NCBI GenBank assembly: GCA_026986005.1
Contig: JALSPK010000160.1
Location: 1-64,000 of the forward strand
Reading direction: 5' to 3'
DNA: 64,000 bases
From: Saprospiraceae bacterium
GTDB taxonomy: Bacteria; Bacteroidota; Bacteroidia; Chitinophagales; Saprospiraceae
Both the position numbers and the translations under genes were made by a program. The notes under the pieces are model-generated. The model saw nothing but the letters and a program-made list of their open reading frames with translations, ran no database searches and was not told where the DNA came from. The first letter of the stretch is position 1. Every line of letters starts with the position of its first letter. Of this stretch, positions 37,401-46,615 are shown piece by piece.

Positions 37401-38876
37401 CCCATTAAAATTAAAGATTTAAGCAATAATATGCCATACGAAAATCGAAGTTTTACTGAACAAAATATAAATCTAATTGAAAACAATATCTGTAAAAAAG
37501 ATTGTGTTGATACATGTTTATTAGCTCCGGATGCTTCGATGATAATATCTGATGCACAGTGCAAGCAAGATTCTTTTATTATTAATTTTGAAATTTGTAA
37601 TCAGGGCAATTATGCGATTCCAATCAATACGCCTGTATCTTTTTATTCCCAAAATCCTTTAACAAAAAAATCTAAACTTATAGGTATTTTTTATATTCCT
37701 GATAGTATTCCGAAGGATGTTTGTAGAGATTATTTTTATACTATTAAATCTTTAGGAGATATCACTATTTATGGATTTGTAAATGATAACGGGACACTCA
37801 AAACACCTTATTTGCCGGATGTGGAAATGCCTAATACGGGGATTCTTGAATGCAATTGGGATAATAATCTGGGTTTCTTAGAATTGAGAGAAGCAAAATC
37901 AAAAATCCTGGATCTTGGTAATGATACGACAATGTGTATTTCAGGTATAGTAAATCTCAATGCAGGTGGGGGATTTGAGTCTTACCTTTGGAACGATGGT
38001 AGTACGGATTCGATATTTACTGCGTGGAATCCGGGAAAATATTGGGTAGAGGTCATTGATATGTGCGGCAATACACAAATAGATTCAATTGAAATAATAG
38101 TTGACCCTGCAACAAAAATTGATTTAGGAGAAGATCTGTCTATATGTAAAGGAGAAACTATAGAGTTTGAAGTGAATGGATTTGTTAATTATCAATGGCA
38201 GCCTCAAAAAGTATTTGATTGTAATAGTTGTAATAAAGTAACAGTAAAACCGGAAGAAGAGGTTAAGATTATTGTTGTTGCTAGCGATGAAAATGGGTGT
38301 TATTCTACTGATACTTTGGATATAACAGTTTTTAATACCGGAAATATCCATTTACCGGAGGATACTACCATTTATTTGGGAGATAAAATAAAGATTATTC
38401 CACAATTTCCAGATAGTAGTAAATACAAGTATTCTTGGACTCCTGATGAAGGATTGTCATGTGTAGATTGTTATTCGCCGGAGGCTTTTCCATTGAAAAC
38501 TACTAAATATACTTTGCAGGTATCGGATGAAAACGGTTGTTCATCTACAGATGATATAATAATCGAAGTAAAGAAAAATATCACCATAACGATATCTAAC
38601 ATCTTTACTCCAAATAGTGATGGGAAAAATGATTATTTTTATATTCAGGGCAAAGCAAAAGGAATAAAAGAAGTTAGTTCATTCAAAATATTCGATAGAT
38701 GGGGAGAATTAGTTTTTGAAAATGGGCATTTTAGGATAAATGATCCGTTATATGGATGGGATGGAAGATTCAAAGGGCAAAGAGTGAACCCCGGGGTTTA
38801 TGTATATGCCGCGGTTATAGAATTGTTGGATAATACTACAGTTAAATATAGTGGTGATATAACGGTGATACGGTAA
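34485..38876 (+). CDS. M43 (pappalysin-type) metalloprotease with PKD domains and T9SS type B sorting domain
   Basis: The 1463-residue protein has a signal peptide (MKIINIKYSL… to LLSQ), then an M43 catalytic domain with HELGHYLGLYH (zinc ligands His225, His229, His235; catalytic Glu226) and a Met-turn near NYMDYGD. PKD-type repeats follow (about 335-575, e.g. FVIGESTTFTNNSTN). Residues about 585-990 form a beta-propeller-like region, and Ig-like GCYSTDTLDI-type units come next. The last 80 residues (IFTPNSDGKNDYFYI…FDRWGELVFEN…GWDGRFKG) are a type B sorting domain. It is predicted to be a surface or released protease. Confidence 0.93.
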   Translation: MKIINIKYSLLLLLILFSFMPDLLSQRDQINSCAFDGIHKGLLKKDYEYREKNEEYEKAYIRYQKEDLTHRDNPEYTLPVVVHIIHNGGAENISDDDVRKGIDNLNDAYANLGYYDQNTGVVTGIQFCLAQQTPEGDPSKGINRIQSPLTEVDGETQDLDLKNLIRWDPLHYINIWVVKEICMGSKCSVVGYAYFPAMHGKSHDGLVVEAAYFAGTKSSSVVQVHELGHYLGLYHTFQGGCDNYDCKINGDKICDTPPDNSTFKVKCGEDFNSCQTDAQSGFSTDQNDMYWNYMDYGDFKCYSAFTEGQRRRMIFTIEQIRASLLDSKACISPCPTDISASFTTSKDTFVIGESTTFTNNSTNNATVFSWEKNGTVISVDKDLKYRFIEVGSHIFTLKVYNSDKTCYDYINKEIVVICKARANITADKIEIQSGETINFNSPSSGIDSYKWIINNDILSTIQQFSHTFYEEGVYTVMLIATNDEWNCSDTSLIDIKVICPVNANFATSSYFPLINTDVLFTNKSINATQYEWTVDGVNISNSQNLNYSFNSAGEYTVCLTSGNGNCEKKFCMQIFVVDGETNDCEDVYYKRIGDPNIDETCRDFEFLSNGTIAVVGSHNNNSIVFNINKTLKVISSNIYDFLQGDEYIYNTFLDKDGFLLMSGIEINTSSNGRGAFLLKYDIANKQVIWNKVIIDTKKNFPIFWTLSQLPNGNYLCGGKTYGNGCDALIAEITNHTGDILWKKTFDTGSCEGFLKAMYIDGYIYATGRFAINSSSENKFRGVVVKMNSKGEEIWSKNYIFPVSGSSRIYPFDMVQDNGLVIAILGDETGSDLDNIKMQIIKINYEGDLLWAKGFYINNTLHNRAEKILNLPDGYLIGGDYIYSNKNRNQLVYKIDKSGKLIWAKSYQLGTSTNLNSMKIKNGYLYCMGTVTNINDKDMYILKLKLDGSLPIDCSIDVVDPGLMEKAFNFFSEPIKIKDLSNNMPYENRSFTEQNINLIENNICKKDCVDTCLLAPDASMIISDAQCKQDSFIINFEICNQGNYAIPINTPVSFYSQNPLTKKSKLIGIFYIPDSIPKDVCRDYFYTIKSLGDITIYGFVNDNGTLKTPYLPDVEMPNTGILECNWDNNLGFLELREAKSKILDLGNDTTMCISGIVNLNAGGGFESYLWNDGSTDSIFTAWNPGKYWVEVIDMCGNTQIDSIEIIVDPATKIDLGEDLSICKGETIEFEVNGFVNYQWQPQKVFDCNSCNKVTVKPEEEVKIIVVASDENGCYSTDTLDITVFNTGNIHLPEDTTIYLGDKIKIIPQFPDSSKYKYSWTPDEGLSCVDCYSPEAFPLKTTKYTLQVSDENGCSSTDDIIIEVKKNITITISNIFTPNSDGKNDYFYIQGKAKGIKEVSSFKIFDRWGELVFENGHFRINDPLYGWDGRFKGQRVNPGVYVYAAVIELLDNTTVKYSGDITVIR

Positions 38877-38885
38877 TAGAATATT

Positions 38886-39950
38886 ATGAGAGACAAAAAA
38901 ATCTTAATAGTGTATACTAATTTTTCTACATTTGTAAAAAAAGATTATGAAGATTTAAATAAACACTATATAGTCAGAAGATATCGTTTTAAATCTTATA
39001 AAGGGATATTTAAAAATTTAATACAGTTTATTAAGCAGTTTTTTTTCTTGTGTTTTTTTGGTTGGAGGTTTCAAGTATTTTTAATATGGTTTGCAGATTA
39101 TCATTCAGTTCTACCTATCCTTTTTTCAAAACTATTTCATAAAAGATCTCTTTTAATTATTGGCGGTTATGATGCTACAGGTATAAAAGAAATAAACTAT
39201 GGTATATTTTATTCAAATAAACTGAGAAAAATAATAAATAAGTATTCGATTAAGCTAGCAAAATATATTTTACCTGTTGATAAATCTCTAATAAATGGAG
39301 AGAATAGTTATGCAAAATCAAACGAAATTATTCCAGTAGGTATTAAAAATATAGTTAATGAACTAAAAGGGGAAATAATTGAACTTCCCACTGGATACGA
39401 CAGTAATAATTGGAAAAGAAACACAAAAATCAAAAGGAATAGCGATGTAATGTGTGTTGCCGGAATAACAAATAAAAATACATGGATTCTAAAAGGAGGA
39501 GATTTATTATTGAATATTGCAAAAATCACATCTGAAATTGATTTTCATTTTTATGGTGTAAATGACAGCATGAAATATTATTTAGATAGCAAAAATATTC
39601 CTATAAATTTTCATATACATGGTTATGTTGATAATAAAGAGCTCCCTGATATTTATTCAAAACATAAAGTTTACGCACAATTTTCTTTAAGTGAAGGGCT
39701 ACCAAATGTACTTTGTGAAGCGATGCTATGCGAGTGTGTACCAGTTGGTTCTAATGTTAATGGAATTCCAAATGTAATAGGCAATAAAAACTTCATATTA
39801 GTTAAAAAGGATACTATACAAGCTAAAAATTTGCTTTTAAAAGCTATTGAAAGTGATGATCAATTAGGAAAACATTTTAGAACTAGAATAGTAAGAAAAT
39901 TTAGTCAGGAGAAACGTCATAACACCCTTCTAAAAATAATTAATGATTAA
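38886..39950 (+). CDS. Glycosyltransferase (GT-B, family 1/4 type)
   Basis: The 354-residue protein lacks a signal peptide and has a membrane-associating hydrophobic patch near residues 48-63 (FIKQFFFLCFFGWRFQVFLI). The donor half includes VCVAGITNKNTWILKGGDLLL (about 190-210), HIHGYVDNKELPDIYSKHKV and the donor-site segment FSLSEGLPNVLCEAMLCECV, with Glu residues of the EX7E-type motif. It follows the M43 protease gene by 9 bases. Sugar and acceptor are unknown. Its length and segment order agree with GT-B enzymes of cell-surface glycan pathways. Confidence 0.85.
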   Translation: MRDKKILIVYTNFSTFVKKDYEDLNKHYIVRRYRFKSYKGIFKNLIQFIKQFFFLCFFGWRFQVFLIWFADYHSVLPILFSKLFHKRSLLIIGGYDATGIKEINYGIFYSNKLRKIINKYSIKLAKYILPVDKSLINGENSYAKSNEIIPVGIKNIVNELKGEIIELPTGYDSNNWKRNTKIKRNSDVMCVAGITNKNTWILKGGDLLLNIAKITSEIDFHFYGVNDSMKYYLDSKNIPINFHIHGYVDNKELPDIYSKHKVYAQFSLSEGLPNVLCEAMLCECVPVGSNVNGIPNVIGNKNFILVKKDTIQAKNLLLKAIESDDQLGKHFRTRIVRKFSQEKRHNTLLKIIND

Positions 39951-39990
39951 AAGTTTTGACTGAACTGTTTTTATTTTAAAAGTTATTTAT

Positions 39991-39998
39991 TATGTTTG
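39991..39998 (+). promoter_or_regulatory. Bacteroidota -7 element upstream of the propeller protein gene
   Basis: TATGTTTG lies 30 bases before the ATG at 40028. Because an upstream ATG at 39992 falls inside this element, 40028 is the better start. No clear -33 box was seen. Confidence 0.5.
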
Positions 39999-40027
39999 TG
40001 TACAGTTTAATTAACAAAATTATCATT

Positions 40028-41203
40028 ATGAAAAATCTATTATTATTTGTTTTTATTTTTTCTGCTTATTTGGGGTTGAATGCCCAAACTTACATTTATT
40101 GGTGTGATGCTGATGAAAATGTAGTTAAAAGAGTAAATATTAATACTGGAAATACAGAAACCATATTATATGGTCAAAATACACCAAGAGGAATTACTAT
40201 TGACTATGAACATGGCAAATTATTTTTTGCAGATGGAGAGCACGATGCTATTACAGTTTCTAATCTTGATGGAACTGAACTTTCATTTTTAAATAATGTA
40301 AGTGAACCTATTGATGTATTTTTGGATAAGAGGTTTGGCATTATTTATTATTCAAATGTTTCTGCGGGGACAATTTCAAAAATCAAAACTGATGGTACTG
40401 GTGATAAAACTATAATTTCAAATCAAATCAAACCAGCGTTTCTAGATTTAGATATTGTCAACAATCACATTTTTTATACTTCAAAACAAGGTGACAATTC
40501 GGTTATTTATAGAGCAAATTTAGATGGTTCAAACATTGTTGAGATAATTAGAGAGAAAGGATATATTACAGGTGTTGCTGTTGATCCTTATTATGGAAAA
40601 TTATATTGGATTAACAGAGGATCATTAAAACTACATTCCTCGAATTTAGAAGGTGATGGTAAAGAAAACATAGCTAATGTAAGTTCTGCTTGTATTGGTT
40701 TAGAGCTAGATAATATAAATGGTAAATTGTACTGGTCAGAAAAAGATAATTCTCGTATGCAGGTTGTAAATACTGATGGAACTGACTTTAAAACTTTCCT
40801 TAAACATATAAATAAACCTGGAGGTATTGCTATTGATATAAAAAATTATTGTGCTAAAATAGTTGAAGTCTATGATACAACTTTTATCAAAGTTACGGAT
40901 ACATTAGTTATTGATGTTACATTTAATTCTACAAATAGTACTTTGTTAAATAATAAGATTAAAGTATATCCAAATCCTGCAAAAAACTTTGTAGTTATTG
41001 ATTTTGGTAAATATTTTGATAAAATTTCTGATTATAGTATAAATATTATTAATTCGTCAGGAGAAAAAGTGTTTTCTAGTTTATTTGATAAGAAAAAAAC
41101 AAAAATAAGTGTAAATACATTTGGAACTGTAGGAATTTACTTTATTCAATTAAAAGACGGTTCAGGTAATTTACTTGAGGTGAAAAAATTAGTACTTGAA
41201 TAA
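40028..41203 (+). CDS. YWTD-type beta-propeller protein with T9SS type A sorting domain
   Basis: From the start at 40028 the protein has 391 residues: a signal peptide (MKNLLLFVFIFSAYLGLNAQ), then LDL-receptor class B (YWTD)-like repeats such as YIYWCDADENVVKRVNINTG, GKLFFADGEHDAI, GKLYWINRGSLKL and GKLYWSEKDNSRM. The C-terminal 75 residues form a type A sorting domain (KVYPNPAKNFVVIDF…GIYFIQLKDG…LVLE). The propeller is likely to bind protein or glycan outside the cell. YWTD propellers are best known from eukaryotic receptors but occur in secreted Bacteroidota proteins. Confidence 0.9.
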   Translation: MKNLLLFVFIFSAYLGLNAQTYIYWCDADENVVKRVNINTGNTETILYGQNTPRGITIDYEHGKLFFADGEHDAITVSNLDGTELSFLNNVSEPIDVFLDKRFGIIYYSNVSAGTISKIKTDGTGDKTIISNQIKPAFLDLDIVNNHIFYTSKQGDNSVIYRANLDGSNIVEIIREKGYITGVAVDPYYGKLYWINRGSLKLHSSNLEGDGKENIANVSSACIGLELDNINGKLYWSEKDNSRMQVVNTDGTDFKTFLKHINKPGGIAIDIKNYCAKIVEVYDTTFIKVTDTLVIDVTFNSTNSTLLNNKIKVYPNPAKNFVVIDFGKYFDKISDYSINIINSSGEKVFSSLFDKKKTKISVNTFGTVGIYFIQLKDGSGNLLEVKKLVLE

Positions 41204-41218
41204 TACGATATTGATATC

Positions 41219-42196
41219 TTATTTCGATTCTAAAAATAATTTCACTCGTGTAGTAAGGTCGTTTTTAATGTCGTTAATATCTATGGGATTTTGAGGAGGA
41301 TTTTCCCAATCAAATTTTATTTTAGTTGTATTGTAATAGTATTTGTACAAGTGCAATTTTCTGACTAATAGGCTCATTGGATCAAGCCCATTAAAAGGGA
41401 AATCATTATTAGTCAATTTGTTAAAGTATTTGACAATACCATCAAATCTATTTCTACTATTTTTAAGATTAAAGCCTACATCTAAAAAAAGTACTGGAGT
41501 TCCTAGAGCTACACAGGGTAAAGCAACATGAATTCGAGAAGTGACAACAAGATGAGCTTTTGAATACCTATTGATTAAACTTCCTGCGTATTTTAAGCTA
41601 TCTTCAATATTTCTATTAGCAATTGAATGAGAATGTTCGATGAAACTTATTTTGTTTTTTATGGATTCAGGGACCAACTTATTAAACATTTTTTCCCTAA
41701 AGTCCTTAGGTAAGTTTTTATTAAAAGCATCAGCAAATATTATCTCATCAGTCTTCTCAGATGCTTTTGTTTCATTGTCTAATGTTAGTGTCAAACATCC
41801 TGAGTAATATGCATCTATTCCTATTCTTTTAAACAAATCTACAGTATGAAAATCTCTGCAGCCAATTGGCTCAAATTGCTTATAATAATCATAATGCCTT
41901 TTATTTATCATTTTAGAAGAAGCATTATTATTATGAGTGATATGCATTGAAATAAATAATGGTTCAATATTGTCAGCTGGAGGCCAATTATCAGGATTTT
42001 CCATAAACCAGCCACTATTTATTACTTTAATATTTTCATTGGTAATCTTTTTGTTAAGGTTCTCTCTATCCAAGAGAAAATCTACATTGTAACCTAGTTT
42101 CTTTACTAATCTATATGCTGCAATGCTTTGTATATCATCACCATAATTAAAGCTATTTGGATGCGTTATTATTCCATATTTCATTTCATTATTCAT
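41219..42196 (-). CDS. Polysaccharide pyruvyl transferase family protein
   Basis: The 325-residue protein has the family's N-terminal motif KYGIITHPNSFNYGDDIQSI and the C-terminal part HLVVTSRIHVALPCVALGTPVLF. PS_pyruv_trans enzymes transfer pyruvate from phosphoenolpyruvate to sugar hydroxyls to make ketals on surface polysaccharides. It lies near three glycosyltransferase genes but on the opposite strand. A second Met (residue 5, 42184) is an alternative start. The downstream end converges on the propeller gene with 15 bases between. Confidence 0.88.
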   Translation of the reverse strand: MNNEMKYGIITHPNSFNYGDDIQSIAAYRLVKKLGYNVDFLLDRENLNKKITNENIKVINSGWFMENPDNWPPADNIEPLFISMHITHNNNASSKMINKRHYDYYKQFEPIGCRDFHTVDLFKRIGIDAYYSGCLTLTLDNETKASEKTDEIIFADAFNKNLPKDFREKMFNKLVPESIKNKISFIEHSHSIANRNIEDSLKYAGSLINRYSKAHLVVTSRIHVALPCVALGTPVLFLDVGFNLKNSRNRFDGIVKYFNKLTNNDFPFNGLDPMSLLVRKLHLYKYYYNTTKIKFDWENPPQNPIDINDIKNDLTTRVKLFLESK

Positions 42197-42301
42197 TTTG
42201 AGTTTAACTCTGATTTATTTTATTCTAAATCATAAAAAGTTTTAATTTTACTTCTTATATTACAAACGAAACGTAAAATTAAAAATAAAACTATTATCAG
42301 T

Positions 42302-42720
42302 CTACTTAATCAAAATAACTTTTTTAATACATAAATTATTATTACTCTTATCTAATAATTTGAATAAATACACTCCTTGTATACCGATGTTTTCTAGATT
42401 GATAGATAAGCCCGACATTTTAATTTTACATTCTTTTATCTTTTTACCAATAGGTGAAATTAATTCCAAAATCATTCCAGAATCATATTTATTAGACTTA
42501 ATCTTTAAAAAGACATTATTTTTGTCGGGTTAGGATACAAATACATTATATCATTTTTATTATGAAGATCCTCTACCGAAGTTGGATTAAATGTCAAATC
42601 GGTAACTATTATTGAATCACAACCATGAATTGTCTTTAAGGTATCATCTCTTTTTGGATTATCTTCATCGTAAGTATTCCCACTTTATAGTAATGGTATA
42701 ACCATCTCCTTTAGTCCCTT
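42302..42720 (-). pseudogene. Decayed 3' end of a T9SS type A-secreted protein gene
   Basis: Read on the minus strand, this stretch encodes a type A sorting domain in pieces: …IHGCDSIIVTDLTFNPTSVE, DLHNKND, YLYPNPTK, then after a one-base loss VFLKIKSNKYDSGMILELIS, and finally GVYLFKLLDKS…KKVILIK with a stop at 42302-42304. A second frame change lies near 42675-42685, upstream of which the frame reads KGTKGDGYTITIK. GCDSI-type repeats followed by a YPNP sorting domain are typical of Bacteroidota exported proteins. The N-terminal part of the gene is missing, so it is a remnant. Nothing else is recognisable in 42197-42825. Confidence 0.75.
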
Positions 42721-42825
42721 TATAAAAGATAGTATTTAAAATAATTAACACAGTATAAAGTGCAACGTTTTTGTATTTTAAAGCAAATACAATAAAAAGA
42801 AAATATAATTTTTAGAAGATTAGAT

Positions 42826-43233
42826 ATGATAAAAAATATAATATTGCTGTTTGTTTCTCTATTTTTATTATCTTGTTCCTGCAAAAAGAGTTTTCAAAAT
42901 AACAAGAGGGATAGTGCTGTTGAAAAAATAGGAATTCAATCTTATGGTAAAGGATATAAGGTTAGTTATAACCCAACAAAAGAATATGCTTTGGTGTATA
43001 ATACCAAGGAAGTAAAGCTGAATGACCCTTTTCCGACGCTATTTTATTCTGTTGTTGAATTAAAAAATAATAAAGTAATCTTTAAAGATATTGTTGTTGG
43101 GGGAAAAATAAAATGGATTAGTGATTTTGAGCTTGAGCTTAGATCTCTTGTTAATAGACCTAAAGATATCCTGCATTCAACATCTAATGTGATATATAAA
43201 CTAAATGTAAAATCACTAAAAAAACATAAATAG
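42826..43233 (+). CDS. Hypothetical lipoprotein
   Basis: The 135-residue protein has a leader with lipobox (LFLLSCSCKK), predicting membrane attachment. The remainder is a small beta-rich domain (YGKGYKVSYNPTKEYALVYN; KVIFKDIVVGGKIKWISDFE) that I do not recognise. It lies directly next to the palindromic repeat copy B, which begins at its stop codon. No operon partner is evident. Confidence 0.65.
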   Translation: MIKNIILLFVSLFLLSCSCKKSFQNNKRDSAVEKIGIQSYGKGYKVSYNPTKEYALVYNTKEVKLNDPFPTLFYSVVELKNNKVIFKDIVVGGKIKWISDFELELRSLVNRPKDILHSTSNVIYKLNVKSLKKHK

Positions 43234-43291
43234 TGTCTATCTATAAAGTGCTTGATTTTTAAATTTTAATGTCTTTATGGTCATGCATTAA
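43230..43291. repeat. Palindromic repeat, copy B (diverged)
   Basis: This segment aligns end to end with copy A at 29291-29355 in the same orientation (shared TAGTGTCT, AAAGTGCTTGA, TTTTAATG, CTTT, CATTA-type blocks), with many substitutions that reduce the pairing of its arms. It overlaps the last bases of the lipoprotein gene and lies upstream of the propeller gene at 43338. Confidence 0.7.
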
Positions 43292-43337
43292 ATATCGTAG
43301 AAACACAATTTTTTAGTTAATAATAAAAGCATAAAAA

Positions 43338-46300
43338 ATGAAAAAACTTATTTTAGTATTTTTAAGTATTGTCGTTATTTTGTCCATAAAAGGTTTATTT
43401 GTACTGGATAGTAAAAACATTAAGATTAAAAATCTTTCTACGGTATTTGAGGAAGAATTTTTGCACTTTGACGGACCGGCAATGTACTATAAAATTCAAA
43501 ATACTATTAGGACTCGAAACAATAAAAAATTCACGGAATACAAACCCGGCTATTTGGCTAAAGAAATGAGCAAAATACAAAATTCTATTTCTTTCAGAGA
43601 TTCAAAAAAACTTGATTGGATAGAAAGAGGCCCCTCTAATGTAGGTGGTAGAACAAGAGGTTTAATTGTCGATCCGGATGACTCTACACACCATACGTGG
43701 TATGCGGGATCTGTTGGAGGAGGTATATGGAAAACTGAAAATGCCGGGGAAGAATGGATTAACTTAACGCCTGATTTTCCCAATCTTTCTACATCAACAC
43801 TCGCAATGTCTGCACACAACACAAATGTTATTTATGCCGGAACCGGAGAGGGATTTGACGGATTGATGGTCAATGGAAGCGGTATATGGAAATCAGTAGA
43901 TAAAGGAAAGACTTGGACTATACTCAAATCTACTGCAAGTAGTGATAGATTTCAAAATGTACTTCGGCTAATCGTTAATCCTTTAGACGAAAATGAACTA
44001 TTGGCATGTACTTTTTCTTCGCCTCGTGATGCTGTAAAAAACTCATCGAAATCTTTTATAATGAAATCAACAGATGGAGGAGAAAGTTGGGAAGAAAAAT
44101 ACACAAATGAGTCTTCTCCTATCCAACAGATAGTATATACTCCGGGAAATTTTTCAGTGATTTATGCTTCTTCAAATAGAGATGGGATTCTTAAATCGAC
44201 TGATTCAGGTGAAACATGGGAGAAAGTTTTTGATTCATCCTCAAAAGGGCTATCAAGAATTGAAATGACAGTTTCTCCTGTAAATTCGAGTGTAGTAGTT
44301 TTAGCGTGTGAAAAAGAAAACAGCTCTGAACTATATATTAGTAGAGATTCAATGCAAACAGTAAATAAAGTGCTATTTAATGGTGATGTTGAGGCTAATT
44401 GGCTTGGTGGTCAAGGTTGGTATGATAATACAATAGCTTCGCATCCATTTGAAGAAAATAAAGTTTGGGTTGGAGGATCAGGAGCGATATTAGAATTGAA
44501 TGTTGGAAGTGAAGAAAAAAACATTACTGTTCTCAAAAAGTTTGAAAATAATACAACATTTCTTCAAGATGTTGTGACAGATCAGCTCCCGGTAGGTCCA
44601 CACGGACTTGCATCAAAAATAATGGGGCAACTATTATTAGATCCCAAGACAACGGAAGAGGATTTAATTGATGTTGAAATTAGATTTGGCTCCGGAATAG
44701 GTCAAAAGGCTCATAGATTAAACCTGTCTTTTTCGACTTTTGAGGTAACATATCAAGATTATGTAGATGTGCCTTTTGAAGCATGGGATACAGTAAATAA
44801 TAGGCAGTTATCTCTTTCGTTTATAGACTTTGACGGCGATGGTAAATGGACATTCAAAGATTATTCAGACGAAAGTAATGCTACGCCTGATGTAGTAATA
44901 GTCAATATAATAGATTATAGTGAAGATCCAAATAACACGATTATAAACTCAAATGTTGCTTATAAAGGTGAATATTATTTTTACATGGGTAAAACCCCTG
45001 ATTTTAACGGTTCAATAGATGATTTACCGGAAGGAAATATTAGGTTTATGACAGGTGTGGAGTCAGGTGTTGTCGCTGATTATCTACCTGTGACCGATGG
45101 CTATTATCAGTTTTATAATGTTAGTGCAGTTGGTAGTAAGGGAGTTCATGTTGATCATCACAACATAGTTTTAGTTCCGGTTGATATTGACAACAATTTG
45201 TTTTACGTAATCAATGCCAACGATGGAGGGGTGGCATTTTCAGATGATAGTGGGAAGACATTTAAGCAAACAGGAGATACATTTAAAAATGGAACTTTTA
45301 CAACATCCAAAGGTTATAATGTTTCTCAGTTTTATGGTGTAGATAAAATGAATGGAGGAGATAGATATATCGGGGGTACTCAGGATAATGGGACTTGGAT
45401 TTCGCCATATAACCCCAATTCTGAGACAGAGTGGAAATCAGCTCCTAGTGGTGATGGATTTGAAGCTGCATGGAATTATGCCGATACCACTCAGATTTTG
45501 GAGTCTTCACAATACAATAATATTTTCAAAAGTACGGATGGAGGTAAAACATGGAATACAGTTGATTTGCCAGAATCTTATGGACCATTTCTCACAAGAA
45601 TAACCACTTCCCAATTAGATCCTGATTTAGTTTTTGTTTGTAGCGATAAAGGATTGATTAAATCAACTGATTTTGGAGATACATGGGAGATTAAAAGTAT
45701 GCCGGATAGTTGGGACTTTTCATTTTTTGGACCTCCTACGGCAATATCATTGGCTGATGGCAATATCGTATGGTCCGGATCCGGTATAAGTGAAGATAAT
45801 CGAGTCGCTTTATCAATAGACAAGGGAGAAACTTGGATAGAAACAGCCAATTACTCAATAGCTGAAATGGGAAGACTAACAGGGATTGCTACCCATCCTA
45901 AAAATCCAAACAAAGCTTATGTCATGTTTTCTCTTGCAGATGGTCCCAAGATTTTAAAAACGGAAGATTTGGGAAAAACATGGATGGACATTTCCGGGTT
46001 TGATACAAATAAAGATGAAAGTAGTAATGGGTTTCCTGATATTGCCACTTATTCTCTATTGGTTATGCCTTTTGATACAAATAGGATTTGGGCTGGAACA
46101 GAGCTTGGCATTTATGAATCTTTGGATGCAGGCAAATCATGGCAATATGCCAATAACGGACTTCCGGCAGTAGGCGTATGGCAAATGAGAATAGTAAATA
46201 ATCAGATTGTAGTGGCGACCCACGGTAGGGGTATTTGGACAGTAAATACAGATCAGATGGTGGCAACAAAAGAGTTGGCAAATGAAAAAGTTGATTTTAA

Positions 46301-46538
46301 GATAATGCCAAATCCTGTTACAGATCAAGCTGTAATTTCGTTTGAGATATTTGATAAAAGTTTTGTATCTCTAGATCTATATACTATTGATGGAAAAAAA
46401 GTTAAAAGTTTGATGAATACAAATATAATAGGTGATAAGAGAATAGTATTTACCAAAGGTAATTTACGAGCAGGTACATACATCTTAACTCTAAGAACAA
46501 AAGATGGTATTAGCTCCAAAAAGGTAATAATCCAGTAA
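43338..46538 (+). CDS. Large BNR/sortilin-type beta-propeller protein with T9SS type A sorting domain
   Basis: The 1066-residue protein starts with a hydrophobic leader (MKKLILVFLSIVVILSIKGL). It contains many BNR/Asp-box and sortilin (VPS10)-like repeats, e.g. WIERGPSNVGGRTRG, SVGGGIWKTENAGEEW (about 125-140), GSGIWKSVDKGKTWTIL, IMKSTDGGESWEE and LIKSTDFGDTWEI. A Ca-binding-like insert lies at FDGDGKW (about 495). The C-terminal 75 residues are a type A sorting domain (KIMPNPVTDQAVISF…GTYILTLRT…KVIIQ). Glycosidase, peptide-binding or adhesive roles occur in such proteins; no active site is certain. Confidence 0.9.
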   Translation: MKKLILVFLSIVVILSIKGLFVLDSKNIKIKNLSTVFEEEFLHFDGPAMYYKIQNTIRTRNNKKFTEYKPGYLAKEMSKIQNSISFRDSKKLDWIERGPSNVGGRTRGLIVDPDDSTHHTWYAGSVGGGIWKTENAGEEWINLTPDFPNLSTSTLAMSAHNTNVIYAGTGEGFDGLMVNGSGIWKSVDKGKTWTILKSTASSDRFQNVLRLIVNPLDENELLACTFSSPRDAVKNSSKSFIMKSTDGGESWEEKYTNESSPIQQIVYTPGNFSVIYASSNRDGILKSTDSGETWEKVFDSSSKGLSRIEMTVSPVNSSVVVLACEKENSSELYISRDSMQTVNKVLFNGDVEANWLGGQGWYDNTIASHPFEENKVWVGGSGAILELNVGSEEKNITVLKKFENNTTFLQDVVTDQLPVGPHGLASKIMGQLLLDPKTTEEDLIDVEIRFGSGIGQKAHRLNLSFSTFEVTYQDYVDVPFEAWDTVNNRQLSLSFIDFDGDGKWTFKDYSDESNATPDVVIVNIIDYSEDPNNTIINSNVAYKGEYYFYMGKTPDFNGSIDDLPEGNIRFMTGVESGVVADYLPVTDGYYQFYNVSAVGSKGVHVDHHNIVLVPVDIDNNLFYVINANDGGVAFSDDSGKTFKQTGDTFKNGTFTTSKGYNVSQFYGVDKMNGGDRYIGGTQDNGTWISPYNPNSETEWKSAPSGDGFEAAWNYADTTQILESSQYNNIFKSTDGGKTWNTVDLPESYGPFLTRITTSQLDPDLVFVCSDKGLIKSTDFGDTWEIKSMPDSWDFSFFGPPTAISLADGNIVWSGSGISEDNRVALSIDKGETWIETANYSIAEMGRLTGIATHPKNPNKAYVMFSLADGPKILKTEDLGKTWMDISGFDTNKDESSNGFPDIATYSLLVMPFDTNRIWAGTELGIYESLDAGKSWQYANNGLPAVGVWQMRIVNNQIVVATHGRGIWTVNTDQMVATKELANEKVDFKIMPNPVTDQAVISFEIFDKSFVSLDLYTIDGKKVKSLMNTNIIGDKRIVFTKGNLRAGTYILTLRTKDGISSKKVIIQ

Positions 46539-46615
46539 AAAGATAGTTGGGTTTTGTTGAGTTTACAATACCGTTATTTCATTGAATAAGCAAAATTAAT
46601 TCTTTTTATATTTCA

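Noticed and set aside
39992-40027. Upstream start for the YWTD propeller gene
   Set aside because: The ATG falls within a TAnnTTTG element, and the later ATG at 40028 gives a clean signal peptide.
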